Positions 1-7,937 of a stretch of 64,000 bases of DNA are shown here, piece by piece. The DNA lies in assembly GCF_003709565.1 (NCBI RefSeq), contig NZ_QNRC01000023.1, positions 1 to 64,000 on the forward strand. The letters run 5' to 3'. How positions within the stretch are numbered: the stretch's first letter is position 1; each line of letters opens with the position of its first letter. Both the position numbers and the translations under genes were made by a program. The stretch is from Paracoccus sigandri. GTDB lineage: Bacteria > Pseudomonadota > Alphaproteobacteria > Rhodobacterales > Rhodobacteraceae. The notes under the pieces were generated by a model. It ran no database searches. It saw only the letters and a program-made list of their open reading frames with translations, and was not told where the DNA came from.

Positions 1-259
1 CTGGGCGCTGGTCCTGCCACGCGCGGCCGAGGGCGCGCCGCCCCCGGCGCCCGACGCCCTGGCCCGGCTGGCCCGCGCCGGCGGCGGCGACGCCCTGCCC
101 GCAGCCGAGGCCCCCGCGCTGATGGCGCGCATCGCCACCGCCCGCACCGCCCGCCTTGCGCGCGAGGACAGCACCCGCCACAGCTTCCGCGACCTTGGCC
201 CGTTCCTTCTGCCGCTGGCGCTTCTGGCGGTCTTCCCGCTGTTTCGGAGGCGCAGATGA
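1..259 (+). CDS. C-terminal end of a VWA-type (BatA/BatB-like) membrane protein, truncated by window edge
   Basis: The frame enters at base 2 and stops at 257-259, giving about 85 residues. Only an Ala/Arg-rich tail and one final membrane helix (FLLPLALLAVF) followed by RRRR are visible. A C-terminal helix with a basic end, directly before a TPR protein and a BatD-like protein, is the usual arrangement of von Willebrand factor A proteins in Bat operons, which often sit beside methanol dehydrogenase genes. The stop overlaps the next start (ATGA), so the genes are translationally coupled. The VWA domain itself lies outside the window, so the assignment is mostly contextual. Confidence 0.55.
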   Translation, partial: WALVLPRAAEGAPPPAPDALARLARAGGGDALPAAEAPALMARIATARTARLAREDSTRHSFRDLGPFLLPLALLAVFPLFRRRR

Positions 260-855
260 AGGTTGCGGCCCTCCTTGCGCTTGGCGGGGTCGCGGCGCTT
301 GCCCTTGCCGGGGCCGAGCCCCTGGCGAAGCTGGCGCTGGCCACCGGGCTGCCCCGGCTGGCGGCGCCCCTGCTCAAGGACCCGGCGGTCCGGGGCGTGG
401 CGCTGTATCGTGCGGGCGATCATGCGGGGGCGGATGACGCGTTTCGCAGGGCGGGGCGCGGATCGACCTATAATCGCGGGCTGTCGCTGGCGGCAACGGG
501 CGATTACCCGCTGTCGCGGGCCTATTTCGACGCGGTGCTGTTCGCCAATCCCGCCGACAGCCAGGCGCGGGAAAACCGCAATGCGGTGAATGCGCTGATC
601 CCTCCGAACCGGGGCGAGGCGAATGCCGCGGGCCGGATCGCGGCGACGGCCATCGCCGTGCCGGGCGGATCGCCGGTGGACGAGATCAAGCGGCTTGGCC
701 GCCCGCTGGACGAGGGCCGCCGCGTCGCCGATGCGGAATGGCTGCAGACCTTGCCCGACGATCCCGGCGAATTCCTGCGCCTGCGGCTGGCCGAGGAACA
801 GCAGCGCCGCCTGTCGATGGGCCTGACCGCCCCCGAGGAGGGCGACCCATGGTGA
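256..855 (+). CDS. TPR-containing exported/membrane protein of a Bat-type operon (BatC/MxaK-like)
   Basis: The 199-residue product opens with a hydrophobic segment (about residues 4-20) that could be a signal anchor. It then has a short TPR-like stretch (about 45-100: GDHAGADDAFRRAG, GDYPLSRAYFDAVL) and ends with a DDPGEFLRLRLAEEQ tail seen in TPR proteins of Bat operons. Such proteins accompany the MoxR/VWA system that helps mature or assemble periplasmic enzymes, including methanol dehydrogenases; that role is inferred here. The start overlaps the upstream stop and the stop lies just after the start of the BatD-like gene, so the three genes form one coupled operon. Confidence 0.65.
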   Translation: MKVAALLALGGVAALALAGAEPLAKLALATGLPRLAAPLLKDPAVRGVALYRAGDHAGADDAFRRAGRGSTYNRGLSLAATGDYPLSRAYFDAVLFANPADSQARENRNAVNALIPPNRGEANAAGRIAATAIAVPGGSPVDEIKRLGRPLDEGRRVADAEWLQTLPDDPGEFLRLRLAEEQQRRLSMGLTAPEEGDPW

Positions 856-1964
856 CGCGGCTTCTGGCGATGCTGCTGTGGGTCCTGTCGGCCGCGCCGC
901 TCAGGGCCGAGGGCGATCTGCGGCTGACCATCCTGGCCGCCGATCCCGGCTCCGCGCAGCCGGTGGTGGGCGAGATGGTGGCCCTCACCATCCGCGCCGT
1001 CTATGACCGCAAGGTCGCCAATGAAAAGCTGGAGATCGCCCCGACCGACGCCTTCGACTGGATCCAGATCCGGCCCGACGACTGGCGCGAGGAACGTATC
1101 GACGGCGCTGCGAAGATCGTGATGGAGCGGCATCTGGCCGTCTGGCCGAAACGGGCGGGCCTGCTGCATTTCGGCCCCGTGCGCCATCACCTGACGGTGA
1201 TCGACAAACAAAGCCAGCGCCGCGACGTGGTGGTCGCGGCCAAGCCGCTGGCGCTGTCGGTCGGTGAATATCCGGCGCAGCGGGGCTGGCATCTTGCGGC
1301 CCGCGCGCTGGAGCTGACCGACGAGCTTTCCACCGATGCCGCGCGGCTGGCCGACGGGCAGGTGGTGACGCGGCGCGTGACGCTGCGGGCGCTGGGGGCG
1401 CTGCCCGAGCACCTGCCGCCGCGCCCGGTGGTGTCGGAAAACTGGCTGATCACCTTCGCGCCGCCGGTCGAGCGCAATCTGCTGCTGACCGCCGACGGAC
1501 CCGTGGCCGAACTGGTCTGGACATGGCAGTTCCGCCCCCATACCGGCGAGCCGGGCGTGCTGGAGCCGGTCAGGATCCCCTGGTTCGACACCAGCCAGCG
1601 CCGGTTGCAGGTCGCGGAAATCCCGGCGCTGGCCATCGGCTATGCCAGTTTCTACACCGGGCAGGTGCCGACCGGCCGGCTGGAGGCAGGGCAGGTCGCG
1701 GCGCTGGCGGGCAGCCTGGGGTTGGGGCTGCTTCTGGGCCTTGCGCTGGCGGCGCTGCGTCTTGCGCCCGACATGACGGTGGCGGGCTGGCGGCGGATCC
1801 GGGACCGTTTCTCGCCCCTCGCATGGGCCGGCTATCTGCGCGCGCGGCGGCGGGGCGACCTGCTGGCGGCGCGCCGCCTGGGCGAACGGATCGGCCTGTC
1901 CGCGGCGCGGCTGGCGGCGCTCGACCACGCGATCTATTCCCGCCCGCCCGATTCCCGCGCCTGA
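849..1964 (+). CDS. BatD-like membrane protein
   Basis: The 371-residue product has a signal peptide ending near APLRAE (residue 20) and a large periplasmic beta-rich region beginning RLTILAADPGSAQPVVGEMVALTIRA, the type of start found in BatD proteins. One membrane helix follows near residues 280-305 (GSLGLGLLLGLALAALRL), then a short cytoplasmic tail. ATG 849 was chosen because it precedes the signal peptide and overlaps the upstream gene (ATGGTGA). Together with the preceding VWA and TPR genes this is a Bat cluster. Its place upstream of cytochrome c and xoxF suggests a role in producing the periplasmic quinoprotein, but the sequence does not prove it. Confidence 0.65.
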   Translation: MVTRLLAMLLWVLSAAPLRAEGDLRLTILAADPGSAQPVVGEMVALTIRAVYDRKVANEKLEIAPTDAFDWIQIRPDDWREERIDGAAKIVMERHLAVWPKRAGLLHFGPVRHHLTVIDKQSQRRDVVVAAKPLALSVGEYPAQRGWHLAARALELTDELSTDAARLADGQVVTRRVTLRALGALPEHLPPRPVVSENWLITFAPPVERNLLLTADGPVAELVWTWQFRPHTGEPGVLEPVRIPWFDTSQRRLQVAEIPALAIGYASFYTGQVPTGRLEAGQVAALAGSLGLGLLLGLALAALRLAPDMTVAGWRRIRDRFSPLAWAGYLRARRRGDLLAARRLGERIGLSAARLAALDHAIYSRPPDSRA

Positions 1965-2316
1965 TTCGCAGATCTCGGCCGAACCCTGCCGCCGCGGGCC
2001 CCGGTCGCTACAACCAAGGTCGCGCGGCAGGGCCGGGATCTACACCATTTGGCCGAATTGCCCGGCGGTCTGGCTTCGGTCAGACTGCGCCGGACAGATG
2101 AGCCACATCAACGCCACGGGATCCCGGTCCGGTGGAATGCGAAGACCCGCCCGGCGCCGGGCGGCAGCGTGACGACCGGCAATCCGGCCTCTGGCGGCCG
2201 AATGCCACGTGATCCATGGACCCCGGGCGACGTCGCCGGTGCGTCCGGCGCCCGGCTGCATGCGTGCGGCCGCGCAAATGCCCCCGAGCCCGATGAACAT
2301 ATTGAGGAGGAACAAT
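1965..2316 (+). other. Intergenic region before the cytochrome c gene
   Basis: This stretch of about 350 bases contains no convincing gene. It ends with a strong ribosome binding site (GAGGAGG, about 2303-2309) six to eight bases before ATG 2317. In-frame ATGs at 2209 and 2295 lack such a site and would put non-signal sequence in front of the signal peptide. No obvious terminator or operator was recognised. Confidence 0.5.
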
Positions 2317-2739
2317 ATGCGCAGCATCCAGCACGGCATGATCGCCCCCGCCCTGATGGCGGCCCTGGTGACAGCCCTTGCCGCCCCCGCCTTCGCCGAT
2401 GGCGACGCGGCCAATGGCGAGAAGGCCTTCAGGAAATGCGCCGCCTGCCATACGATCACCGAGGACGGACCATCGCGCGTGGGGCCGAACCTCTATGACA
2501 TCGTCGGGCGCACGACCGGGGCGGTGGACGGCTTCGCCTTCTCGGCCCCCATGACCGAACTGGGCGAGGAGGGCCATGTCTGGACGCCGGAGGAGCTGGA
2601 CAGGTTCATCGAGGATCCGAAGGCCGTGGTGCCCGGCACGAAGATGGCCTTCGCCGGCATCAAGAAGCCCGAGGAGCGCGCCGACCTGGTCGCCTATCTG
2701 CTGAGCGTCAGCCCCGGTGCCGAGGCAGGTGCGGACTGA
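2317..2739 (+). CDS. Class I cytochrome c (c2/c-550-like), periplasmic
   Basis: The 140-residue product has a Sec signal peptide cleaved after AFA (about residue 27). Mature sequence DGDAANGEKAF leads to a single haem motif CAACH. GPNLYDIVGR follows, and GTKMAFAG supplies the probable axial methionine. Size and motif order fit a soluble class I cytochrome c of the c2/c-550 type. ATG 2317 was chosen for its GAGGAGG site. Between a Bat cluster and xoxF, the protein is a plausible electron carrier from the quinoprotein system to the oxidase, but the dedicated XoxG-like cytochrome is at 15727-16233. A T-rich hairpin terminator follows the stop. Confidence 0.85.
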   Translation: MRSIQHGMIAPALMAALVTALAAPAFADGDAANGEKAFRKCAACHTITEDGPSRVGPNLYDIVGRTTGAVDGFAFSAPMTELGEEGHVWTPEELDRFIEDPKAVVPGTKMAFAGIKKPEERADLVAYLLSVSPGAEAGAD

Positions 2740-2768
2740 ACCGCCGCCCGTCGCCGATTTCGGCCCGG

Positions 2769-2798
2769 CCGCGTCCCTGGAAAGGGGCGCGGTTTTTT
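2769..2798 (+). terminator. Rho-independent terminator after the cytochrome c gene
   Basis: The inverted repeat CCGCGTCCC/GGGGCGCGG with a six-base loop is followed directly by TTTTTT. This separates the Bat/cytochrome transcript from xoxF. Confidence 0.85.
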
Positions 2799-2901
2799 CG
2801 TGGCGGGCACGCGGGTTCCTCCGCCGGCCATGCCGGCCCAGTCATACTTTCGTTGTGCGGATGGCACCTTTCGTTGACAAGGCGAGACTCACCATCGTTT
2901 T

Positions 2902-2919
2902 ATAAGAGTTGAATAAGAG
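2902..2919 (+). promoter_or_regulatory. Direct-repeat motif ATAAGA-N4-AATAAGA upstream of xoxF (candidate regulator site)
   Basis: In an AT-rich island about 90 bases upstream of the xoxF start the sequence reads ATAAGAGTTGAATAAGAG. The same spacing, ATAAGA then four bases then AATAA, occurs upstream of the XoxG-like cytochrome (16254-16270) and of the PQQ-associated binding-protein gene (14677-14693). This could be a response-regulator site, but chance similarity of AT-rich promoters is possible. Confidence 0.35.
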
Positions 2920-3009
2920 ACGAACCTGCGCGGCCCCCAAGGGGAGGGGGGCCTGTCATCGGGACGGGTTCGGGACTCTCGGACAGATCGCTTTTCAGGG
3001 AGGATGACG

Positions 3010-4815
3010 ATGAGGAATGCAACGCTTGGGCTTCTGGCCGGACTTCTGGTCTCGGTTGCAGTGCCGGCAATGGCCAATGACTCGGTTCTGGCCGGGCAGG
3101 ACGACCCGAAACAGTGGTCCATGCAGCTGAGCAACTATGCCGGCACCAGCTATTCCGAACTGGACCAGATCACCAAGGACAATGTCGGCGATCTGCAGGT
3201 CGCATGGACCTTCTCGACCGGCGTGCTGCGCGGGCATGAGGGCTCGCCCCTGGTGATCGGCAACGTGATGTATGTCCACACGCCCTTTCCCAACATGGTC
3301 TATGCGCTGGACCTGAACGAGGACGGCAAGATCCTGTGGCGCTATGTGCCCGAACAGAATCCCGACGTGATCGGGGTGATGTGCTGCGACACCGTCTATC
3401 GCGGGCTGGCCTATGCCGACGAGACGATCTTCCTGCACCAGGCCGATACCACGCTGGTGGCGCTGGACGCCAATACCGGCGACGTGAAATGGTCGGTGGT
3501 GAACGGCGATCCCTCGAAGGGCGAGACCAACACCGCCACCGTGACCGTCATCAGGGACAAGGTGATCGTCGGCATCTCGGGCGGCGAATACGGGGTGCGC
3601 GGGCATATGACGGCCTATAACACCGCCGATGGCAGCATGGTCTGGCGCGCCTATTCGACCGGGCCGGACGACGAAATGCTGGTCGATCCCGAAGCCACGA
3701 CACATCTGGGCACGCCCATCGGCGCCGACAGCTCGCTGAACAGCTGGGAAGGCGACCAGTGGCAGATCGGCGGCGGCACGACCTGGGGCTGGACCACCTA
3801 CGACCCCGAGCTGAACCTGATCTATTACGGCACCGGCAACCCCTCGACCTGGAACCCCAGCCAGCGGCCGGGCGACAACAAGTGGTCGATGACGATCATG
3901 GCCCGCGACCCGGATACGGGCATGGCCAAGTGGTTCTACCAGAAGACGCCGCATGACGAATGGGACTATGACGGCGTGAACGAGAACCTGCTGGTCGACA
4001 AGGAAATCGACGGCGAGATGCGCAAGCTGCTGGTCAACTTCGACCGCAACGGCTTTGCCTATACGCTGGACCGCGAGACCGGCGAGCTGCTGGTGGCCGA
4101 GAAATACGACCCGGCCGTCAACTGGGCCACGCATGTCGACATGGATCCCGAATCCGAGACCTATGGCCGTCCGCAGGTGGTCGCCGAATACTCGACCGAG
4201 CAGAATGGCGAGGATGTGAACACCACCGGCATCTGCCCGGCGGCGCTTGGCACCAAGGACCAGCAGCCCTCGACCTATTCGCCGAAAACCGGGCTGTTCT
4301 ACGTGCCGACCAACCATGTCTGCATGGATTACGAGCCGTTCCGCGTCAGCTATGCGGCTGGCCAGCCCTATGTCGGCGCCACCCTGTCGATGTTCCCCGC
4401 GCCGAACAGCCATGGCGGCATGGGCAACTTCATCGCCTGGGACGCCCTCGAGGGCGAGATCAAGTGGTCGCTGCCCGAACAGTTCTCGGTCTGGTCGGGC
4501 GCGCTGGCGACGGCGGGCGATGTCGTCTTCTACGGCACGCTGGAGGGCTATCTGAAGGCGGTGGACGCGGAAACGGGCGACGAGCTGTACCGGTTCAAGA
4601 CCCCGTCGGGCGTGATCGGCAACGTCTTCACCTACGAGCATGACGGCAAGCAATATGTCGGCGTGCTGTCGGGCATCGGTGGCTGGGCGGGCATCGGCCT
4701 TGCCGCGGGCCTGACCAACGCCACTGACGGCCTGGGCGCCGTCGGCGGCTATGCGGCCCTGTCCGACTATACCGCGCTTGGCGGGCAGCTGACCGTCTTC
4801 AGCCTGCCGAACTGA
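3010..4815 (+). CDS. xoxF: Lanthanide-dependent PQQ methanol dehydrogenase, XoxF type
   Basis: The 601-residue product is a periplasmic quinoprotein that oxidises methanol and passes electrons to a cytochrome c. The signal peptide ends near PAMA-ND (residue 23). Repeated tryptophan-docking motifs ([20 protein letters not shown]) mark the eight-bladed propeller. The vicinal disulphide pair is GVMCCDT (Cys125-Cys126). [12 protein letters not shown] carries the catalytic Asp319 and the extra Asp321 two residues later that distinguishes lanthanide-dependent XoxF from calcium MxaF. GGEYG and GTGNPS supply further metal ligands. ATG 3010 is preferred over 3004 because AGGGAGG lies six bases before it. 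Length matches the family. No mxaF or mxaI is present in the window. Confidence 0.95.
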   Translation: MRNATLGLLAGLLVSVAVPAMANDSVLAGQDDPKQWSMQLSNYAGTSYSELDQITKDNVGDLQVAWTFSTGVLRGHEGSPLVIGNVMYVHTPFPNMVYALDLNEDGKILWRYVPEQNPDVIGVMCCDTVYRGLAYADETIFLHQADTTLVALDANTGDVKWSVVNGDPSKGETNTATVTVIRDKVIVGISGGEYGVRGHMTAYNTADGSMVWRAYSTGPDDEMLVDPEATTHLGTPIGADSSLNSWEGDQWQIGGGTTWGWTTYDPELNLIYYGTGNPSTWNPSQRPGDNKWSMTIMARDPDTGMAKWFYQKTPHDEWDYDGVNENLLVDKEIDGEMRKLLVNFDRNGFAYTLDRETGELLVAEKYDPAVNWATHVDMDPESETYGRPQVVAEYSTEQNGEDVNTTGICPAALGTKDQQPSTYSPKTGLFYVPTNHVCMDYEPFRVSYAAGQPYVGATLSMFPAPNSHGGMGNFIAWDALEGEIKWSLPEQFSVWSGALATAGDVVFYGTLEGYLKAVDAETGDELYRFKTPSGVIGNVFTYEHDGKQYVGVLSGIGGWAGIGLAAGLTNATDGLGAVGGYAALSDYTALGGQLTVFSLPN

Positions 4816-4841
4816 GGCGCCCGCGGCCACGCGGATCACCG

Positions 4842-4867
4842 GATGCCGCCCTTCACGGGGCGGCATC
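4842..4867 (+). terminator. Inverted repeat after xoxF, probable terminator
   Basis: GATGCCGCCC and GGGCGGCATC form a perfect 10-bp stem with a six-base loop, 27 bases after the xoxF stop. No T-run follows, so termination efficiency is uncertain. Confidence 0.6.
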
Positions 4868-4959
4868 GAGCGCATCTGGCCCCCGGGCTCCGTCATGACG
4901 CCATGCAACGCCCCGATCGGAACCGGCGAGGAACCATTGCTTCAATGACAGGTGGCGCC

Positions 4960-6231
4960 ATGATCTACAGCGAAAAGCAATATGGCATCTCGGTCGCTGA
5001 GCTGGCGAAGCTGAAAGGCGCATTGGCCCGGTCCGAGGGGAAGGATTTCGGGCAGGGCTGGATCAGGAATGTCGAGATCGAGGGGCTGCGCAGCGTCATA
5101 TCGGATCTGGAGGCCGATATTTCCTATTACGACCTGCTGAATTCCGGGCAGGTCACCTTCTCGAAATCCTTCTCGCTGGAAACGTTGCCCTCGGCGATGA
5201 TCCAGGCCCGCATCGCGGCCGGCATGAGCCAGGGCGATCTTGCCGCGGCGCTGGGGATCAAGCCGCATCTGCTGCGGCAATACGAGGATACGGGCTATCT
5301 GGGCGTTCCGCTGTCGCGGATGATCGAGATCTGCCGGGTCCTGAACGTGCATGTCTCGGTGTCGTTCGAACTGGGGCAGGGGCCGCACAGCGCCGTCCAT
5401 TGCTGGGAAAGCGTCGAGGAACTGATATGGCAACAGTTCCCGGTCGAGGAAATGGCCCGGCGGGGCTGGTTCGTCGCCCCGGAGGGTGCCGACCTGGTCC
5501 AATGCGCCAGATCCTATTTCATGGACGCCGCGGGACCGAATTTCGTGACCGCCAATCACCGCAAGAAATCATGCGCGGCGGGCTTGCCGGACGAATATGC
5601 GCTGCTTGCCTGGCAGGCGCGCGTCCTTGAACTGGCCAGGACGCAAAAGGCGGACACGGCCGAGTTCACCCGCGATACCAGCTGGCTGCCCGACCTTGCC
5701 GCGCTTGCCGGCCGGGCGGAGGGATCGCGGCAGGTGCGCGATCTGCTGGCCGCAAAAGGTATAATCTGTGTTATGGAACCGAATCTGCCGGGCGTGCATC
5801 TGGACGGCGCGGCGATGCTGGGCGAAGGCGGCTGCCCGGTGATCGCGATGACATTGCGCCATGACCGGCTGGACAGCTTCTGGTTCACGCTCTTCCATCA
5901 GCTTGGCCATGTGTTTCTTCACCTGTTCGACGGGTTGCGCTTCGATTTCTTCGATGCCGAGGAAGGTCGCCGCAGCGATGCCATCGAACGGCAGGCCGAG
6001 CAATTCGCGCTGACCAACCTGATGCCCGGCGCGGACTGGGAAAGCTGCCGGTCGCGCAGGACGCCCTCCGCCGAGGCGGTTCGCAGCGATGCGGAGAGGC
6101 TGGGGATCCATGCCGCGATCATCGCCGGACGCATCCGCAGGGAGAGGAACGACTACACGATCCTGTCGGATCTTGTCGGTCCTGGGTTGGTGCGCGCCGG
6201 CGGCACGGACCCCGCCAGCCGGGAAATCTAG
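4960..6231 (+). CDS. HTH (XRE-like) protein with degenerate ImmA/IrrE-type metallopeptidase domain
   Basis: The 423-residue product has an XRE-like helix-turn-helix at about residues 78-125 (IAAGMSQGDLAAALGIKPHLLRQYE). A C-terminal ImmA/IrrE-like domain spans about 255-405. In active members the zinc motif is HELGH with a downstream ExEA glutamate. Here they read HQLGH (313-317) and ERQAEQFA, so both the catalytic Glu and the likely third metal ligand are Gln. A sensor or regulator without protease activity is more likely than an enzyme. ATG 4960 has an AGGTGG site five bases upstream; ATG 4945 is an alternative. No partner gene or toxin was recognised nearby. Confidence 0.7.
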   Translation: MIYSEKQYGISVAELAKLKGALARSEGKDFGQGWIRNVEIEGLRSVISDLEADISYYDLLNSGQVTFSKSFSLETLPSAMIQARIAAGMSQGDLAAALGIKPHLLRQYEDTGYLGVPLSRMIEICRVLNVHVSVSFELGQGPHSAVHCWESVEELIWQQFPVEEMARRGWFVAPEGADLVQCARSYFMDAAGPNFVTANHRKKSCAAGLPDEYALLAWQARVLELARTQKADTAEFTRDTSWLPDLAALAGRAEGSRQVRDLLAAKGIICVMEPNLPGVHLDGAAMLGEGGCPVIAMTLRHDRLDSFWFTLFHQLGHVFLHLFDGLRFDFFDAEEGRRSDAIERQAEQFALTNLMPGADWESCRSRRTPSAEAVRSDAERLGIHAAIIAGRIRRERNDYTILSDLVGPGLVRAGGTDPASREI

Positions 6232-6253
6232 CCGCCCACGCCGTCCTTTCCGG

Positions 6254-6589
6254 TCAGAAGCACAGCATCTCGGCTTCGGCCTGGGCGCGGCGCAGGTCGG
6301 CCAGCATGGCCGTGCTGGCGGGGCTGCCGCGGAACATCGCCGCCCGTTCGCCCGCCCCCTGCCGCATCCGCAGCACCGTTTCCGCCGACACATAGCGATC
6401 GTAGGGCAGGATCGAGGCGATGGCATCCATCGAGCAGGAACAGCGGCGCAGGACGTCCTGCGTCTGGCCATTGGCGGCCATGCAGGCGAAGACATATTCC
6501 GCCCGCGCCTCGGTCGGGTAATCGTTCAGCGCCTGCTCGGCCATCGCCGGGGCGACCATCAGCAGCAGCGCCAGAGGAAATTTCAGCAT
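6254..6589 (-). CDS. Small exported cysteine-containing protein of unknown function
   Basis: The 111-residue product has a signal peptide (MLKFPLALLLMVAPAMA) and a mature part with four cysteines (ACMAAN, RRCSCSMD, EMLCF), suggesting disulphides or metal binding in the periplasm. No family was recognised. The start overlaps the stop of 6589-7242 (TGATG) and GAGGAGG precedes it; a GTG at 6592 is an alternative. It is the last gene of a - strand group with a response regulator and histidine kinase, so it may belong to the quinoprotein regulatory unit. Confidence 0.6.
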   Translation of the reverse strand: MLKFPLALLLMVAPAMAEQALNDYPTEARAEYVFACMAANGQTQDVLRRCSCSMDAIASILPYDRYVSAETVLRMRQGAGERAAMFRGSPASTAMLADLRRAQAEAEMLCF

Positions 6590-7242
6590 CACTCCTCCTC
6601 GATCAGGCTCATGCTTTCAGTATAGCCTCCCTGCCCGGTTCCGGTATCCGCCATAAGTTCGACAAGGCGGGCCGGTTCGTCCGGGTCATAGGTGATCGTC
6701 AGCTTCAACTGGCCGAAATCACCCATCCGGGACCTGTTGGGGTCGTCGCGAAACGGGTGCAGTTCCGCGACGGCCAGCCCCTCGACCGCCGCGCCCTGCC
6801 CCGAGGCCGCCAGGCTTTCCCGGATGCGGTTGCGGATGTAATGCGGGCTGCCGCCGGTCTGGGCGGTCATGTTCCGAACGGCATTTTCCAGAAACATCAA
6901 CAGGATGGGGTTCGGTCCATCGACGGGAAACTCGGCCACGACATGCAGCGGCGTCCCGTCCGCCGACAGGCTCAGGGCCAGCTTTTCCTCCTGCGGGTTC
7001 CGCGACAGGACCGCGCGCCCGTCCGTCACCGGCTCGGGCAGCGTGATGCCGGTGTCTGCGCCGGCGGGTTCTCTGCCGGGCAGGTGACGGCTATGGGCAT
7101 AGCGCAGGATCTCGCCCTGCCCGTCCGGGGCGCCGGCATCCACGAACAGCCCCGGTGCCATGATCAGGTCCGACAGCTCTCCTCCGGCTGCCAGATGCGG
7201 CAGGCCCAGGGACAGCAGGGTCGCGACAAGCAGTGTTTTCAT
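6589..7242 (-). CDS. Exported protein of unknown function downstream of a two-component system
   Basis: The 217-residue product has a signal peptide cleaved near LAAGGE (about residue 20) and no further membrane helix. Visible features are an acidic C-terminus (SLIEEE) and a central segment (about residues 110-140) containing MFLENAVRNMTAQTGG. No domain was recognised. Its start lies in the last codons of the response regulator gene and its stop overlaps the next gene, so it is translated from the same transcript. The Paracoccus moxZ/mxaZ gene also accompanies a two-component pair, but homology to it cannot be judged here. Confidence 0.6.
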   Translation of the reverse strand: MKTLLVATLLSLGLPHLAAGGELSDLIMAPGLFVDAGAPDGQGEILRYAHSRHLPGREPAGADTGITLPEPVTDGRAVLSRNPQEEKLALSLSADGTPLHVVAEFPVDGPNPILLMFLENAVRNMTAQTGGSPHYIRNRIRESLAASGQGAAVEGLAVAELHPFRDDPNRSRMGDFGQLKLTITYDPDEPARLVELMADTGTGQGGYTESMSLIEEE

Positions 7243-7937
7243 TCCGGGTTCTCCACCGACAGGACGAAGCCGCGCCGGCGCAGGGTGCGCAGCGCAAGGC
7301 CGTAGGGTTCGAAATTGGAAAACTTGCGGCGCAGATAGCCCAGATAGACATCGACCACATTCTCGGTCGAGCCGCCATGCTGCGCCCAGAGCGCGTCGAA
7401 CAATTCGCCCCGCGTCAGGACCTGTCCCGGCCGGGTCATCAGATAGGCCAGCAGATCGCCCTCGCGCTCGGTCATCACCACCGGCCGCGCGGTGGTTTCC
7501 GCCCCGGCCAGCGTGGCGGTCCGGCTGGTCGGGTCATAGACCAGCCGCCCCAGGGTGATCGGCGCCTGCCGGGGCTCGGCGCGGCGCAGCTGCACCTCCA
7601 GCCGGGCCAGAAGCTCGGACAGCTGGAAGGGCTTGACGACGTAATCCTGCGCGCCGGCCTCCAGCCCCTCGGCCCGGTCCTCGACCCGGCTCAGCGCCGA
7701 CAGCATGATCGCGGGCATCCGGTGACCCTGCGAGCGCAGCTCGGCCAGCAGCGTCGCACCGCTTTCGTCGCCCAGCATCATGTCGATGATCGCCGCGTCG
7801 CAGCGTTTGCGGGCCAGGAGGCGGGTGGCGGCCTCGGTCGTGTCGGCCCAGTCCACGCGATGGCCGGCCGCGCCCAAGCCGCGCGCCAGCAGCGAGGCGA
7901 TATCGGAATCGTCTTCGACCACAAGGATATGCGCCAT
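7239..7937 (-). CDS. OmpR-family response regulator (MxaX-like by context)
   Basis: The 232-residue product has an N-terminal receiver domain (MAHILVVEDDSD, phospho-acceptor Asp52 in IIDMML, conserved Lys in YVVKPF). The C-terminal winged helix is of the OmpR type (VLTRGELFDALW, VDVYLGYLRRKF). ATG 7937 is four bases after AGGAGG; ATG 7940 is equally usable. The start overlaps the kinase stop, so the two form a classical pair. In Paracoccus denitrificans a two-component pair (MoxX/MoxY) controls methanol dehydrogenase synthesis; the place of this pair beside XoxG, XoxJ and PQQ-associated genes suggests a similar role, which is inferred. Confidence 0.85.
   Translation of the reverse strand: MAHILVVEDDSDIASLLARGLGAAGHRVDWADTTEAATRLLARKRCDAAIIDMMLGDESGATLLAELRSQGHRMPAIMLSALSRVEDRAEGLEAGAQDYVVKPFQLSELLARLEVQLRRAEPRQAPITLGRLVYDPTSRTATLAGAETTARPVVMTEREGDLLAYLMTRPGQVLTRGELFDALWAQHGGSTENVVDVYLGYLRRKFSNFEPYGLALRTLRRRGFVLSVENPE

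Noticed and set aside
3010..4815. Possible calcium-dependent MxaF
   Set aside because: The WDYDGVN motif with the extra Asp, and XoxG/XoxJ-like neighbours, point to lanthanide-type XoxF; no mxaI is present.
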